Counted from the first letter of the stretch, positions 1 to 8,929 are shown. The stretch is 64,000 nucleotides of DNA from Roseburia_C amylophila (GCF_025567465.1 NZ_JAOQKI010000001.1:1-64000), one strand, 5' to 3'. A program made the numbers and translations. The notes: generated by a model from the letters alone, not told the origin.

Positions 1-2
1 TT

Positions 3-45
3 AAACCGCCTTCAGCCCTTTATTTTCAAGGCTTGAAAGCGGTTT
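3..45. repeat. Inverted repeat at window start
   Basis: Arms AAACCGC (3-9) and GCGGTTT (39-45) are perfect complements. After one mismatch, TTCA (11-14) pairs with TGAA (34-37). The reading frame of the next gene runs through it back to a TAA at 2-4. It has no T-run on the + strand, so terminator function is uncertain. Confidence 0.4.
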
Positions 46-58
46 TCATCAACACATT

Positions 59-685
59 TTGTCCTATAACTCAAAACATATGATACCGGCACTTTATCCG
101 GTGCATGGCAGACGGCGTGTCATTATGGTTGTGGCAGTACTTATATTGATTCTCGGAACAACCGTAATGGGCAGAGGCTTTTTCCAGAGTCCGCTCGGAA
201 AATATATTCTGACCGGGTATACCGACCATGTGCAACTGAATCTGGGCGAACCGGAGAATCTGGAAATGGTGGCAATAGAGGACAACGAGAAGAACACAAT
301 GGAGATTGGTGCTGAACCGGATTCGGAGGAAGACTTCGAATTTGTCTGCAAGAAACCGCAGTGGGTGCCGGAAGGGTATACCTTGGTGAAAGAGGTTCAT
401 GAAGAAGAATGGGGAACATATGAACAATGTTATACAAACGATAAGGAACAAGGCATGATGTATTGGCAGATGCGCAACGATATAGTAGATAATCTAGGAA
501 TCAGTTCTAATGGAAGTGAACAGCAGGAAGTTATGATTGAGAATCTTAAAGGATATTTTATTCCGGATGATACATTGGATGAAGAAAGAGGAAATTTCGT
601 TTGGGAAGATGGAAAGTATCTTTACATGATTGCAGGAGATTTAACAAAAGAAGAATTAATCAGGATGGCAGAAACAATAAAATAG
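59..685 (+). CDS. Membrane-anchored DUF4367-like protein, 5' end uncertain
   Basis: About 200 residues: a short basic N-terminus, one membrane segment at roughly residues 20-40, then an acidic extracytoplasmic region. The C-terminal half (PQWVPEGYTL, then DGKYLYMIAGDLTKEELIRMAETI) has the pattern of DUF4367, a domain common in small single-pass envelope proteins next to sigma factors in Clostridia. The ending, in which a threshold-like statement is followed by 'ELIRMAE', is typical of that domain. The start is unclear: TTG at 59 or ATG at 80, neither with a good ribosome binding site. The frame stays open up to a stop at 2-4, so the gene may have lost its natural cytoplasmic N-terminus. The function of the domain is unknown; a sensor role is only inference. 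Confidence 0.6.
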   Translation: MSYNSKHMIPALYPVHGRRRVIMVVAVLILILGTTVMGRGFFQSPLGKYILTGYTDHVQLNLGEPENLEMVAIEDNEKNTMEIGAEPDSEEDFEFVCKKPQWVPEGYTLVKEVHEEEWGTYEQCYTNDKEQGMMYWQMRNDIVDNLGISSNGSEQQEVMIENLKGYFIPDDTLDEERGNFVWEDGKYLYMIAGDLTKEELIRMAETIK

Positions 686-784
686 TAAGTGAAATAAAAT
701 AATATTAAAAAATTGGAAAAAATTGTCATAAAACCTCTTTTTCGGTTGTTACATAAGTAGAACAGGTGGAAAGGAGGTTTTGTA

Positions 785-1216
785 ATGAAAAGAAAAATAT
801 TAAAAAAGAAAATCCTGAGTATTGTTTGTACATTATGTCTTTGCATGTGTATGACTGGTGGTAGCACCGTAGTGTATGGCGCAGGTGTTGATAGTTGTGT
901 GGACAGAATAGTAGAAGCAAGATATGCCAATATTGCAGCCTATAGTACAGGGCTAAAGCTGAATGGTTCTACATTTGCAGCACGTGCATTGGTTAATGCC
1001 AAAGTAAAAGCATCTATATCAACTACTATGACATTGCAGAGACAGTCAGGTAAGAGCTGGTCGGATGTAACAAGCTGGTTTGATTCTACAACAGGCTATA
1101 GCTTGGATTTGACTAAGAATTATGTCGCTGGCACAAGAGGAAATTATCGTGTACGTGCAGTTTATACTGTGAATGGTGAAACAATAACAACATATAGCAG
1201 TACAGTTGCCTATTAG
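785..1216 (+). CDS. Small secreted protein of unknown function
   Basis: A protein of 143 residues with a clear signal peptide (KRKILKKK, hydrophobic core, small residues ending near VYGA at about 33). The mature part is Ser/Thr-rich and beta-strand-like, with the pattern 'TLQRQSGKSWSDVTSW' followed by 'GNYRVRAVYTVNGE'. Such repeats of polar strand residues resemble the small secreted DUF6147-type proteins of Lachnospiraceae, but I cannot confirm the family. An excellent AAGGAGG lies at 771-777, 7 bases before the ATG. The gene stands alone between the DUF4367-like gene and the TraX-like gene. Confidence 0.6.
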   Translation: MKRKILKKKILSIVCTLCLCMCMTGGSTVVYGAGVDSCVDRIVEARYANIAAYSTGLKLNGSTFAARALVNAKVKASISTTMTLQRQSGKSWSDVTSWFDSTTGYSLDLTKNYVAGTRGNYRVRAVYTVNGETITTYSSTVAY

Positions 1217-1335
1217 CAGTAAAGGGAGAAAGTTATTTCGAGATATAAGAATGAGCAAAAAATACGAGAGAAAAGCACGAGAGGCATGAGCAATATTTAT
1301 ATCGACGGTAAAATCGGTATATCAGAGGATGAAAA

Positions 1336-2238
1336 ATGAACATATTCACAATCAAAATCATAGCATTAATCCTGATGCTGATGGACCATATAGGCGAGTT
1401 CTTTCCGGACTCGCCTATATGGTTTCGGTGGCTGGGAAGATTAGCGGCACCGCTGTTTTTCTATGCACTGGCGGTGGGGTTCCATCATACAAGAAATCGA
1501 AAGAAATATCTGCTGCGCCTATATCTGGCAAATGTCGGAATGGTGTTTTTTAATCAGATTATGCGTATGCTACAGAGAAAACTGGATTATGTGGCATATG
1601 AACCGACGAATCATAATATATTTACAACCCTGTTTTGTGCTGGCGTGCTTATCTGTATATGGGAAAGTCGGAAAGAGAAGAAAAAGTTTTTTACATACAT
1701 TGGAATATATATCTTCTGGCAGGCTATGGTAATGGGACTTGCAGTTCTGGCAGAGGCGTTTGATTACGTATGGCGCAGTAATACGCTATTGCAAACTGTT
1801 TTGCAGACAGATTATATTTTTCCTCTTCTGGGCGGAATCTGGGATGTGGAAGGAGGCGTATTCTTTATTGCATTGGGAGTCTGTTTGTATTGTGCAGTAG
1901 AGGACAGGTGGAAGCTTACACTGTATTATATTCTATTTTGCGGAACATATCTGTTGATGTGCGAAGGAGATATCCTGTATCGGATAATGAATCGATTTTC
2001 TTTCTGGGGCTATCATAAATTAGCGGATATCATATATGTGGGAAGCTGGAGCACGGGCATTCCCCTTGGAACATCGGATTTATCCCTGCTTACGGAGTTC
2101 TATCAATGGATGATGATAGGCGCATTGCCAATTATGCTGGCGTGCAACGGAAAGCGTGGCAAAAGCCTTAAATGGCTGTTTTATGCGGCATATCCGCTGC
2201 AATTTCTGGTATTGTATGGTATAAGTTATTATAAATAA
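1336..2238 (+). CDS. TraX-like membrane protein
   Basis: A polytopic protein of 300 residues with about eight hydrophobic segments. The N-terminus (IKIIALILMLMDHIGEFF, then RWLGRLAAPLFFYALAVGF) is the hallmark of the TraX family, in which the conserved Asp-His pair in the first helix precedes a GR-AxP-FFY motif. TraX of F plasmid is tied to pilin acetylation. Chromosomal homologues in Firmicutes are widespread and mostly uncharacterised; the fold is that of membrane acyltransferases. The ATG follows GAGGATGAAAA. A terminator follows directly. No conjugation gene is near, so a pilin role is not implied. Confidence 0.8.
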   Translation: MNIFTIKIIALILMLMDHIGEFFPDSPIWFRWLGRLAAPLFFYALAVGFHHTRNRKKYLLRLYLANVGMVFFNQIMRMLQRKLDYVAYEPTNHNIFTTLFCAGVLICIWESRKEKKKFFTYIGIYIFWQAMVMGLAVLAEAFDYVWRSNTLLQTVLQTDYIFPLLGGIWDVEGGVFFIALGVCLYCAVEDRWKLTLYYILFCGTYLLMCEGDILYRIMNRFSFWGYHKLADIIYVGSWSTGIPLGTSDLSLLTEFYQWMMIGALPIMLACNGKRGKSLKWLFYAAYPLQFLVLYGISYYK

Positions 2239-2240
2239 GA

Positions 2241-2275
2241 AAGGTATATCGGCTGCTGCCGGTATACCTTTTTTT
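2241..2275 (+). terminator. Rho-independent terminator after the TraX-like gene
   Basis: AAGGTATA and TATACCTT arms enclose a GC-rich inner stem (CGGCTGCTGCCG), followed by seven T residues. It ends the + strand gene and lies 50 bases past the end of the convergent leuA gene. Confidence 0.8.
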
Positions 2276-2325
2276 GCGGGAAACTTGCAAGTAGTATTCC
2301 TTTGATTGAATTCTTAAATCAAGAT

Positions 2326-4320
2326 TTATTTACTACAGGAATTGCGGTACTGTACCGGTGTCATCTCGTATTTCTTTTTAAAGAGGCGGTTGAAATGTTC
2401 TACATTCTGATAACCCACGGAGTATGCAATGTTTTCAACAGTCATATTTCCGTTCTTTAAAAGAGTTCTTGCTTTTTTCATGCGGACACCCTGAACCAGT
2501 TCAACGAATGTTTGACCGGATTTTTCCTTAATATATTTGGAAATGTACGGCTCAGAGAGATGGAACTGTTTTGCCATATCCTCTAAGGTAACGGTCTGGT
2601 AGTTTGTCTGAATGTAATTCTTCATTTCCATTAAGCGCTTATCCTGAATCTCAACACTGGATTTTATGGAAGGAACCTGGTTTACTGCAACAACCAGTGC
2701 GCTGATAGAGGATCTGATGATATCGTCGTCGATGCCAACACCCCAGTACATCTGACCATAGCAGGTGATTCCTACATAGGACATAGCTTTGGAAGAAGAA
2801 CCATGGCTCAAAGCGTGCTCTTCGTATACGGACAGCTCATAGCTGATGCCGAAGTACTGTTTGATAATGTTGCTGACAGCATCCAGACGGCCATTTCCGT
2901 TGGCACTTACCAGGTGGTTCTGTCCACCATGAACAATAGTAGCTTCTGCCATAATACCATCCACCTGTTTGAAGTGGCATTCTTCAATCTGGAAGTAAGG
3001 CTGGCGTTTTACATACTTATCTTCAAAGATTTCATATACCCACTGTGGAGACAGCTCTTTGTGCTCTTCATCGGAAACATGTTTTACCAGATAACCGACT
3101 TCCTCACGCATTTTCTCTGGCAGAGAAATGCCAAAGTTCTGTTTCAAAATGTAGTTTACGCCACCTTTACCGGACTGGCTGTTGATACGGATAACGTCAG
3201 AATCGTAAGTTCTGCCCACATCCATTGGGTCAACCGGAAGATAAGGGACAGACCACTCGTTGAGTTTTTTCTCTTCACGCCATGCCATACCTTTGGCAAT
3301 GGCATCCTGATGGGAACCGGAGAAAGCGGTAAATACCAGATCACCGGCATATGGCTGACGTTCGTAAACGTGCATTCTGGTAAAACTTTCATATTTCTCA
3401 CGGATTGCAGGCAGGTTAGAGAAGTTAAGTTTCGGATCAACGCCGTGTGAGAACATATTCATGGCAAGTGTGATGATATCTACATTACCGGTACGCTCAC
3501 CATTACCGAAAAGAGTTCCTTCGATACGGTCGGCTCCGGCAAGAATACCAAGCTCTGCGTCACAGACACCGCAGCCACGGTCATTGTGTGGATGCAGGGA
3601 AAGTGTTACGGCATCACGATATTTCAAATGTTTGTGAATGTATTCTACCTGAGTGGCAAATACATGCGGCATTGCATTTTCGACAGTGGTTGGAATATTA
3701 ATGATTGCTTTATTAGAAGCCTTTGGCTGCCATACATCAAGTACTGCGTTGCAGACTTCCACGGCATAGTCCACTTCAGTTCCCGGAAAGCTTTCCGGGC
3801 TGTATTCGAAGGAGAAGTTACCTTCAGTCTCAGAAGCCAGTTTATTCAAAAGCTTTGCCCCGTCAATGGCGATCTGTTTTACTTCCTCTTTACTCTTTTT
3901 AAATACCTGCTCACGCTGTGCAACAGAGGTAGAATTGTAAAGATGAATGACTGCGTGCGGAGCACCTTTTACCGCTTCAAAGGTTTTCTTGATGATATGC
4001 TCTCTTGCCTGGGTCAGAACCTGGACGGTAACATCGTCCGGAATCATATTGCGGTCGATTAAGGCGCGCATAAAGTTGTATTCTGTCTCGGAAGCAGCAG
4101 GGAAACCAACTTCAATTTCTTTGAAACCGATTTTAACCAGCATTTCAAAGAACTGCAGCTTTTCCTCTAAGCTCATCGGCTCAATCAGAGCCTGGTTGCC
4201 ATCACGTAAATCAACGGAGCACCAGATAGGCGGCTTGTCGATATAATCCTTCTTTACCCAGTCATAAGTACATTCAGGCGGCATAAAATATGCACGCTGA
4301 TATTTTTCATATCCTTTCAT
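2326..4320 (-). CDS. leuA: 2-isopropylmalate synthase fused to a C-terminal AraC-type DNA-binding domain
   Basis: A protein of 664 residues. Residues 1 to about 560 are a complete type-2 (fungal/actinobacterial-like) isopropylmalate synthase. The catalytic barrel starts with WCSVDLRDGNQAL near residue 33, has the metal-site HPHND near 243 and GNGERTGN near 272, and is followed by the C-terminal regulatory (leucine-binding type) domain. It condenses acetyl-CoA and 2-oxoisovalerate in the first committed step of leucine synthesis. Residues from about 565 to 664 are an AraC/XylS HTH: two helix-turn-helices (LEDMAKQFHLSEPYISKYIK and VENIAYSVGYQNVEHFNRLFKK) ending in the usual MTPVQYR. Family members normally stop near 555-560. 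The frame is continuous, so this is a true fusion. A leucine T-box lies upstream, so expression answers to uncharged tRNA-Leu. That the fused domain binds DNA is inference. Confidence 0.93.
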   Translation of the reverse strand: MKGYEKYQRAYFMPPECTYDWVKKDYIDKPPIWCSVDLRDGNQALIEPMSLEEKLQFFEMLVKIGFKEIEVGFPAASETEYNFMRALIDRNMIPDDVTVQVLTQAREHIIKKTFEAVKGAPHAVIHLYNSTSVAQREQVFKKSKEEVKQIAIDGAKLLNKLASETEGNFSFEYSPESFPGTEVDYAVEVCNAVLDVWQPKASNKAIINIPTTVENAMPHVFATQVEYIHKHLKYRDAVTLSLHPHNDRGCGVCDAELGILAGADRIEGTLFGNGERTGNVDIITLAMNMFSHGVDPKLNFSNLPAIREKYESFTRMHVYERQPYAGDLVFTAFSGSHQDAIAKGMAWREEKKLNEWSVPYLPVDPMDVGRTYDSDVIRINSQSGKGGVNYILKQNFGISLPEKMREEVGYLVKHVSDEEHKELSPQWVYEIFEDKYVKRQPYFQIEECHFKQVDGIMAEATIVHGGQNHLVSANGNGRLDAVSNIIKQYFGISYELSVYEEHALSHGSSSKAMSYVGITCYGQMYWGVGIDDDIIRSSISALVVAVNQVPSIKSSVEIQDKRLMEMKNYIQTNYQTVTLEDMAKQFHLSEPYISKYIKEKSGQTFVELVQGVRMKKARTLLKNGNMTVENIAYSVGYQNVEHFNRLFKKKYEMTPVQYRNSCSK

Positions 4321-4367
4321 ATTGAACCTCCAAAAAAATATTCTGATTATGTTGCAGTGTTACTCGC

Positions 4368-4660
4368 GTAAAAAAAATCTTCCGTCTCTATCATTCGAAG
4401 ATGAATCATAGAGACGAAAGAAAACTTTCGCGGTACCACTCTATTTCATGTTGTTACATGCACTCATTGGCACTATCATGCCATTCCCGGGTAACGGTGG
4501 GAGTCCGTCGCGACCTACTATAGGGTTCAGCCGGCAGCTTCAAGGCGAGTTCACTGTATTCCTTCTGCCGTCTTGCATCAACCGGCGGCTTTCTGAGAGA
4601 ATTCCTGACAGTTACTATTCCTTTTCATAGCCTTTTTCAAATGTCTTTGGTAATACTAAC
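4368..4660 (-). promoter_or_regulatory. T-box riboswitch, leucine specific (CUC specifier), with terminator
   Basis: Read on the minus strand, the T-box core AGTGGTACCGCG is at about 4438-4425. It is followed by a terminator stem GTCTCTATGATTC/GAATGATAGAGAC and AAGATTTTTTTT (about 4410-4368). Upstream are the AGAGA/GGTTGATGCAAG elements of Stem I and a specifier region GTGAACTCGCC. The codon CTC, at 4549-4547, reads leucine. In such leaders uncharged tRNA pairs with the specifier and the UGGN bulge, favouring the antiterminator. It lies just before leuA, matching the amino acid. Confidence 0.92.
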
Positions 4661-4713
4661 ACAAAAAAGTGCGTTTGTGTATGATTAAATTTAATCACTT
4701 ATATTGATATATT

Positions 4714-5367
4714 TTAATAAGGAATCTGACCGCTCTTGCTATATTTATTCCAAACACTCTGATACTGGAAAGTTGCCACAATAGCATAAATTGCTGCCAC
4801 AAGAATCAGCCATCCGCCAAACGTTCCTGACGAAAGGAATACGTAAATGGTATTAATGACGCCATAGACACAAAGTAAAATAGAGCATACACGGCTCTGC
4901 GCAAGATGAATAGCAAGTCCGAGTCCGAGCATAATTGCAACATCAATCAGTGAGGTATAAGTATGTAAAAAAGCAATAAGAAGCAGATTAATTCCTACAC
5001 ATATATAAATGATAACAGAAGAAGCAATAATATTTCCTCTGTATTTCTTGCAGAGTGGAGAATGATAGAAATCGTGTTTACTCATTCCCTGTGGAACCTG
5101 ATTCGGTGCAGCGTATGGATTGCCATAAGGATATTGCTGAGCATTGTTAAACTGAGGCTGTCCATTATAAGGGTTCTGCTGAGCATTGTTAAACTGAGGC
5201 TGTCCATTATAAGGGTTCTGCTGAGCGTTATTAAATTGGGGCTGTCCATTATAAGGATTTGGCTGTCCGTTGTATGGACGCTGGTTTGGCATTGGAGCCG
5301 GTGCACCGCAGTTCGGGCAGGTTCGAAAGTTATCCGGATATTGTGTTCCGCATGATTGACATTGCAT
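4714..5367 (-). CDS. Zinc-ribbon membrane protein with Pro/Asn/Gln tandem repeats
   Basis: A protein of 217 residues. The N-terminus is a zinc ribbon (CQSCGTQYPDNFRTCPNCG). Then comes a low-complexity linker with three near-identical 14-residue units (PYNGQPQFNNAQQN), the sequence YHSPLCKKYRGN, and four hydrophobic segments. The layout of zinc ribbon, disordered linker and TM bundle is common in Lachnospiraceae; the function is unknown. The C-terminal tail is cytosolic-like (YQSVWNKYSKSGQ). AAGGGGGAGACATTTT gives a good ribosome binding site upstream of the ATG. Confidence 0.7.
   Translation of the reverse strand: MQCQSCGTQYPDNFRTCPNCGAPAPMPNQRPYNGQPNPYNGQPQFNNAQQNPYNGQPQFNNAQQNPYNGQPQFNNAQQYPYGNPYAAPNQVPQGMSKHDFYHSPLCKKYRGNIIASSVIIYICVGINLLLIAFLHTYTSLIDVAIMLGLGLAIHLAQSRVCSILLCVYGVINTIYVFLSSGTFGGWLILVAAIYAIVATFQYQSVWNKYSKSGQIPY
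5140..5265 (-). repeat. Three 42-bp tandem repeats inside the zinc-ribbon gene
   Basis: Units at 5140-5181 and 5182-5223 are identical at the DNA level, and 5224-5265 is diverged. Each encodes 14 residues. Identity of the first two units suggests recent duplication and probable length variation between strains. Confidence 0.9.
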
Positions 5368-5565
5368 AAAATGTCTCCCCCTTTTGTATTCATTATATTA
5401 TATTATATAAGGTAATGCAGATGTATTGTATTCAGGTCGTTGACAGAATGAAATCATCTTTCTCTCAAAAACCTTAAAAATATCATCGAATCACCTATAT
5501 CATATTATTCTATCTGTTTTCCTGATATCTGTAAACAATAAAATAAGAAGAAATCCCCATCTGCC

Positions 5566-6384
5566 TTACACGCTGGCATCAATATGAGCTGCTTTTTTGC
5601 GGAGCCCGGAAAGATGGATATTAATTTCGCGTCGTACAGACTGAGCAGTGACAGGTTCTTCACCAGACTTATCGTCATGCTCTGCTTTGACCAAATCGGC
5701 AGTGTGCTTATCTGAGCCATCATCCGCTGCACCCACAGACTCTTCGGCAGAATCTGAACCGGAAGAGATTTCTGCATTATCGGTAGAATCGGATGTCGTT
5801 GCATCGGTTGAATCGGCAGAACTTTTATCCTTATCGGCTGGACTTACATCTTCGTAAGGCTCTTTGTCCGGTTTTGTCTGATATTCCGGCGTCTTGGTAT
5901 AATCATTGTGTTCTTTTTCAATGGCATAGGTACGCTTTAAAATCTGCTCTAACATAGCCTTTTTCTTGGCTTTTGGAATGTGTGGGTCATTGGAAACCGT
6001 CTTAACCTCAGACATAAACTGTCCCATTTTATAGAGTTTTAGCTTCTCAACGTCCTTTTTGGTACGGCAGTTTTGAAGCTGTTTACGGTAAGCTGCCACT
6101 TCTTCCTTCAACTTTTCATGTTCTTTTAGGGCATCCGGATTGACTTTTTCTAAATACTGTTCTTCCTCCGGAGTTAATTCCTGACCGGAATCTAATTTTG
6201 CCTGAAGCTCCTGCTGGAAATTACTTTCATGCATCTGGGAAATCTGTTCCTGATAATGCTGTAACAGGCGTTCCTCCTGGGTCAGCTCCTGGTTCCGTTC
6301 TTTTTTGGTGGGACGCTGCGGGAGCCCCTGTTCCTTCTTGCGTTGGGAAAGAACCACAAGTGAGTTTTCGAGTTTGAGATTCAT
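5566..6384 (-). CDS. Charged, coiled-coil hypothetical protein
   Basis: A protein of 272 residues starting MNLKLENSLVVLSQRKKEQG. The first 170 residues are highly charged and helical, with Lys/Glu/Gln-rich segments that look like coiled coil. The remainder is an acidic Ser/Asp/Glu-rich tail (GSDSAEESVG and similar) with a basic end. There is no signal peptide or membrane segment, so it is probably cytosolic. I chose the ATG at 6384 rather than one 14 codons upstream because AAGGAGGAAAAG precedes it at the right spacing. The family is not recognised. It is divergent to the putP-like gene. Confidence 0.55.
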   Translation of the reverse strand: MNLKLENSLVVLSQRKKEQGLPQRPTKKERNQELTQEERLLQHYQEQISQMHESNFQQELQAKLDSGQELTPEEEQYLEKVNPDALKEHEKLKEEVAAYRKQLQNCRTKKDVEKLKLYKMGQFMSEVKTVSNDPHIPKAKKKAMLEQILKRTYAIEKEHNDYTKTPEYQTKPDKEPYEDVSPADKDKSSADSTDATTSDSTDNAEISSGSDSAEESVGAADDGSDKHTADLVKAEHDDKSGEEPVTAQSVRREINIHLSGLRKKAAHIDASV

Positions 6385-6543
6385 ATCTTTTCCTCCTTGA
6401 AAAGTTCTGTGAAAATCCATTTTCACATATGCCGTTTATGAGAATCTACTATATAAATAATATCGGCAAAATAAAATAAGACTTTACAACAAAACAAACA
6501 ATTGCTATTCTAAATATTAAGTAATTTAAGAGGAGGACATTTT

Positions 6544-8115
6544 ATGTTTAACAGTAACGTGCTGTGGATTCTTGCGGCATTTGTGGTATATATGGGTGTG
6601 ATGATTGCCATAGGTGCGAAATATATGAAAAGTACAAAGAATTCAGAAGATTATTTTCTTGGAGGAAGAGGCTTAAGCGGCTGGGTGGCAGCATTAAGCG
6701 CACAGGCATCTGATATGAGCGGATGGCTTCTGATGGGACTTCCGGGTGCGGTATATGCATTTGGAACCGGTCAGGCATGGATTGCTATTGGACTGTTTAT
6801 TGGAACGGTCTGCAACTGGATATTTATTTCCGGAAGACTGCGCAGATATACCATCCGTGCCAATAACTCCCTGACTTTACCGGAGTATTTCCAGAATCGT
6901 TTCCATGATAAGAAGAATGTGTTGTTGTGTATTTCTTCTATAGTAATAGTCGTATTCTTTCTGGTATATACTGCATCTGCATTTGCAGCAGGCGGAAAAT
7001 TGTTCCATGCAGTAACCGGTGTTGATTATACCGTAGCTTTAACCATCGGTGCAGTTGTTATTTTACTGTATACCTTCATGGGAGGTTTTATGGCAGTATG
7101 TGTAACAGACTTTATTCAGGGAATGCTGATGCTGGTTGCACTTCTTGCGGTGCCTCTGATGGCATATGCGGTGGTAAGTGGCAATGGCGGATTAAGAGAA
7201 CTTTTAGATGCCAGCGGAGTAGCAGGAGGAAGCGATTCCTATATGAGCCTCTGGCAGAATGGTGGAGAGCCATATCGTGCCATCGATATTATTTCGCAGC
7301 TCGCATGGGGATTGGGATATTGCGGAATGCCTCATATCCTGACCAGATTTATGGCGGTAAAGAGCCAGAAAGAATTAAATAAATCCAAAGGTATTGCAAT
7401 TGTCTGGGTAGCATTATCCTTAACCTTTGCCTGCATCATCGGTGTGGTTGGAAGAGCGTACCTGTATCCGGAAGTGCTTGGAAGCGCCGGGGCAGATTCT
7501 GCGGAAAATGTATTCATTAATATGATTACACATTTGTTTACGAAGCAGTATGCATTGCCGTTTGTTGCAGGAATCTTCCTGTGCGGAATCCTTGCAGCAA
7601 TTATGTCTACTGCAGATTCACAGCTTTTAGTAACTGCATCTTCCGTATCAGAAGATATATACAAAGGTGTAGTAAATAAAGAAGCAAGTGATAAAAAGGT
7701 TCTTATGGTCAGTCGTATTACCGTAGTGGTAGTTGCGATTATTGCTTATATCATTGCACTGAATCCGAACAACTCCATTATGGGACTGGTATCCAATGCA
7801 TGGGCAGGCTTTGGCGCTGCATTTGGACCACTGGTAGTATTGTCACTATTCTGGAAGCGTACGAACAAACCGGGAGCAATTGCAGGAATTGTATCCGGTG
7901 GTGTGGCAGTTATCATCTGGGATTATATTCCTTTGATGAAAAACGCAGACGGTGCCATGGTAACACTTGGAACCGGAACCGGAATCTATTCCCTTCTGGT
8001 AGGATTCTTCTTAAGTTTAATCTGTATCGTAATTGTGAGTCTTTGTACCAAAGCTCCAAACGAAGAAATGCAGAAAGAATTTGCAGACGTTGCTGACAAG
8101 AACATAGAATTATAA
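6544..8115 (+). CDS. putP: Sodium/proline symporter (SSS family)
   Basis: A protein of 523 residues with about 13 membrane segments. The motifs are those of PutP: NSEDYFLGGRGLSGWVAALS near residue 35, ASDMSGWLLMGLPG, LPEYFQNRF, and the SSS signature region around GFMAVCVTDFIQG and GIFLCGILAAIMSTADSQLL. It imports proline with Na+ across the cytoplasmic membrane, for use as an amino acid or osmolyte. AGAGGAGGACATTTT precedes the ATG. It is a single gene closed by a terminator. The substrate is inferred from family resemblance; other SSS members carry pantothenate or sugars, but the N-terminal motif favours proline. Confidence 0.88.
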   Translation: MFNSNVLWILAAFVVYMGVMIAIGAKYMKSTKNSEDYFLGGRGLSGWVAALSAQASDMSGWLLMGLPGAVYAFGTGQAWIAIGLFIGTVCNWIFISGRLRRYTIRANNSLTLPEYFQNRFHDKKNVLLCISSIVIVVFFLVYTASAFAAGGKLFHAVTGVDYTVALTIGAVVILLYTFMGGFMAVCVTDFIQGMLMLVALLAVPLMAYAVVSGNGGLRELLDASGVAGGSDSYMSLWQNGGEPYRAIDIISQLAWGLGYCGMPHILTRFMAVKSQKELNKSKGIAIVWVALSLTFACIIGVVGRAYLYPEVLGSAGADSAENVFINMITHLFTKQYALPFVAGIFLCGILAAIMSTADSQLLVTASSVSEDIYKGVVNKEASDKKVLMVSRITVVVVAIIAYIIALNPNNSIMGLVSNAWAGFGAAFGPLVVLSLFWKRTNKPGAIAGIVSGGVAVIIWDYIPLMKNADGAMVTLGTGTGIYSLLVGFFLSLICIVIVSLCTKAPNEEMQKEFADVADKNIEL

Positions 8116-8123
8116 TAGAAAAG

Positions 8124-8178
8124 AAAAGCTGTTTATTTGCAAGGGGCAAAAGGGTGCCGGCAAGTAAACAGCTTTTTA
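8124..8178 (+). terminator. Terminator after putP
   Basis: Arms AAAAGCTGTTTATTTGC and GCAAGTAAACAGCTTTTT form a stem of about 16 bp with one mismatch, followed by a short T-run. Confidence 0.85.
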
Positions 8179-8268
8179 TAATGAAAAAACAAGGCAGAAG
8201 TGAAAATACCGCAAAAAAGATAGAAAATGGATTGTATACAAAAAAATACAATTTTTCTGAAAAAAGTA

Positions 8269-8297
8269 TTGCAAAAGCGAAACCTGTCGTGTATACT
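8269..8297 (+). promoter_or_regulatory. Promoter of the S10-spc-alpha ribosomal cluster
   Basis: TTGCAA (8269-8274) and TATACT (8292-8297) are separated by exactly 17 bases. The expected start near 8304 gives a leader of about 220 nt before rpsJ. Confidence 0.8.
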
Positions 8298-8303
8298 AAT
8301 CCT

Positions 8304-8525
8304 TGCTGTGACATTGATAGCGTAGAAGCGTGAGGTTGCTGCCCGCTGTGGCAGGTTTTCCGTGGAGCGAATGTCAAGTTAGGAAACTGGCGACAAGTCA
8401 CTGTATCACGAATATGGTCTACAGAGGTAGAAACAACGTGTGTAAAGCTTATGACACACACGGAGAAGTGTACAGTCACCGCTTGTCGTACTGAATTAAA
8501 GTGCGAAAAGGAGGCGACTTTTTTT
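8304..8525 (+). promoter_or_regulatory. Structured 5' leader of rpsJ
   Basis: The leader contains a closing helix TGACATT (8309-8315)/AATGTCA (8370-8376) that encloses a CTGCC/GGCAG hairpin. Further helices surround 8378-8480. In several Firmicutes and in E. coli the S10 operon leader is bound by protein L4. Whether this one is an L4 target is inference. The rest of the 8116-8525 gap is the putP terminator and the promoter. Confidence 0.5.
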
Positions 8526-8837
8526 ATGGCAAGTCAAGTAATGAGAATCACATTGAAAGCTTATGATCACAAATTAGTAGATTCATCAGCAAAAAAAATC
8601 ATCGAGACTGTAAAGAAAAACGGATCACAGGTGAGCGGACCGGTGCCGCTGCCAACTAAGAAAGAGGTAGTTACTATTCTTAGAGCAGTACACAAGTACA
8701 AAGATTCCAGAGAACAGTTCGAGCAGAGAACTCATAAGAGACTGATTGATATCATTGCTCCGACACAGAAAACAGTTGATGCATTATCAAGATTAGAAAT
8801 GCCGGCTGGTGTCTACATCGATATCAAAATGAAATAA
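8526..8837 (+). CDS. rpsJ: Ribosomal protein S10
   Basis: A 103-residue S10/NusE, first gene of the ribosomal cluster. It carries the family motifs RITLKAYDHKLVD, GPVPLPT and RTHKRLIDI. It sits in the 30S head and also acts in transcription antitermination with NusB. The ATG at 8526 follows AAAGGAGGCGACT; an upstream in-frame ATG at 8451 would add 25 residues lying in the structured leader and is rejected. Confidence 0.98.
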   Translation: MASQVMRITLKAYDHKLVDSSAKKIIETVKKNGSQVSGPVPLPTKKEVVTILRAVHKYKDSREQFEQRTHKRLIDIIAPTQKTVDALSRLEMPAGVYIDIKMK

Positions 8838-8929
8838 AGTCAAAACAAGTAGTAAATCCTGAGGGGCCGCAAGGCTTTCTAGGATGAACGGGAAACCGTT
8901 CCGCTGTAGAAAAAACAGGAGGAAAGATA

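Noticed and set aside
2803..3450. 215-codon open frame opposite leuA
   Set aside because: It lies wholly antisense to the conserved synthase domain, has no ribosome binding site and no recognisable protein pattern.
4448..4630. 60-codon frame on the + strand at the T-box
   Set aside because: The sequence is fully explained by the T-box RNA on the other strand.
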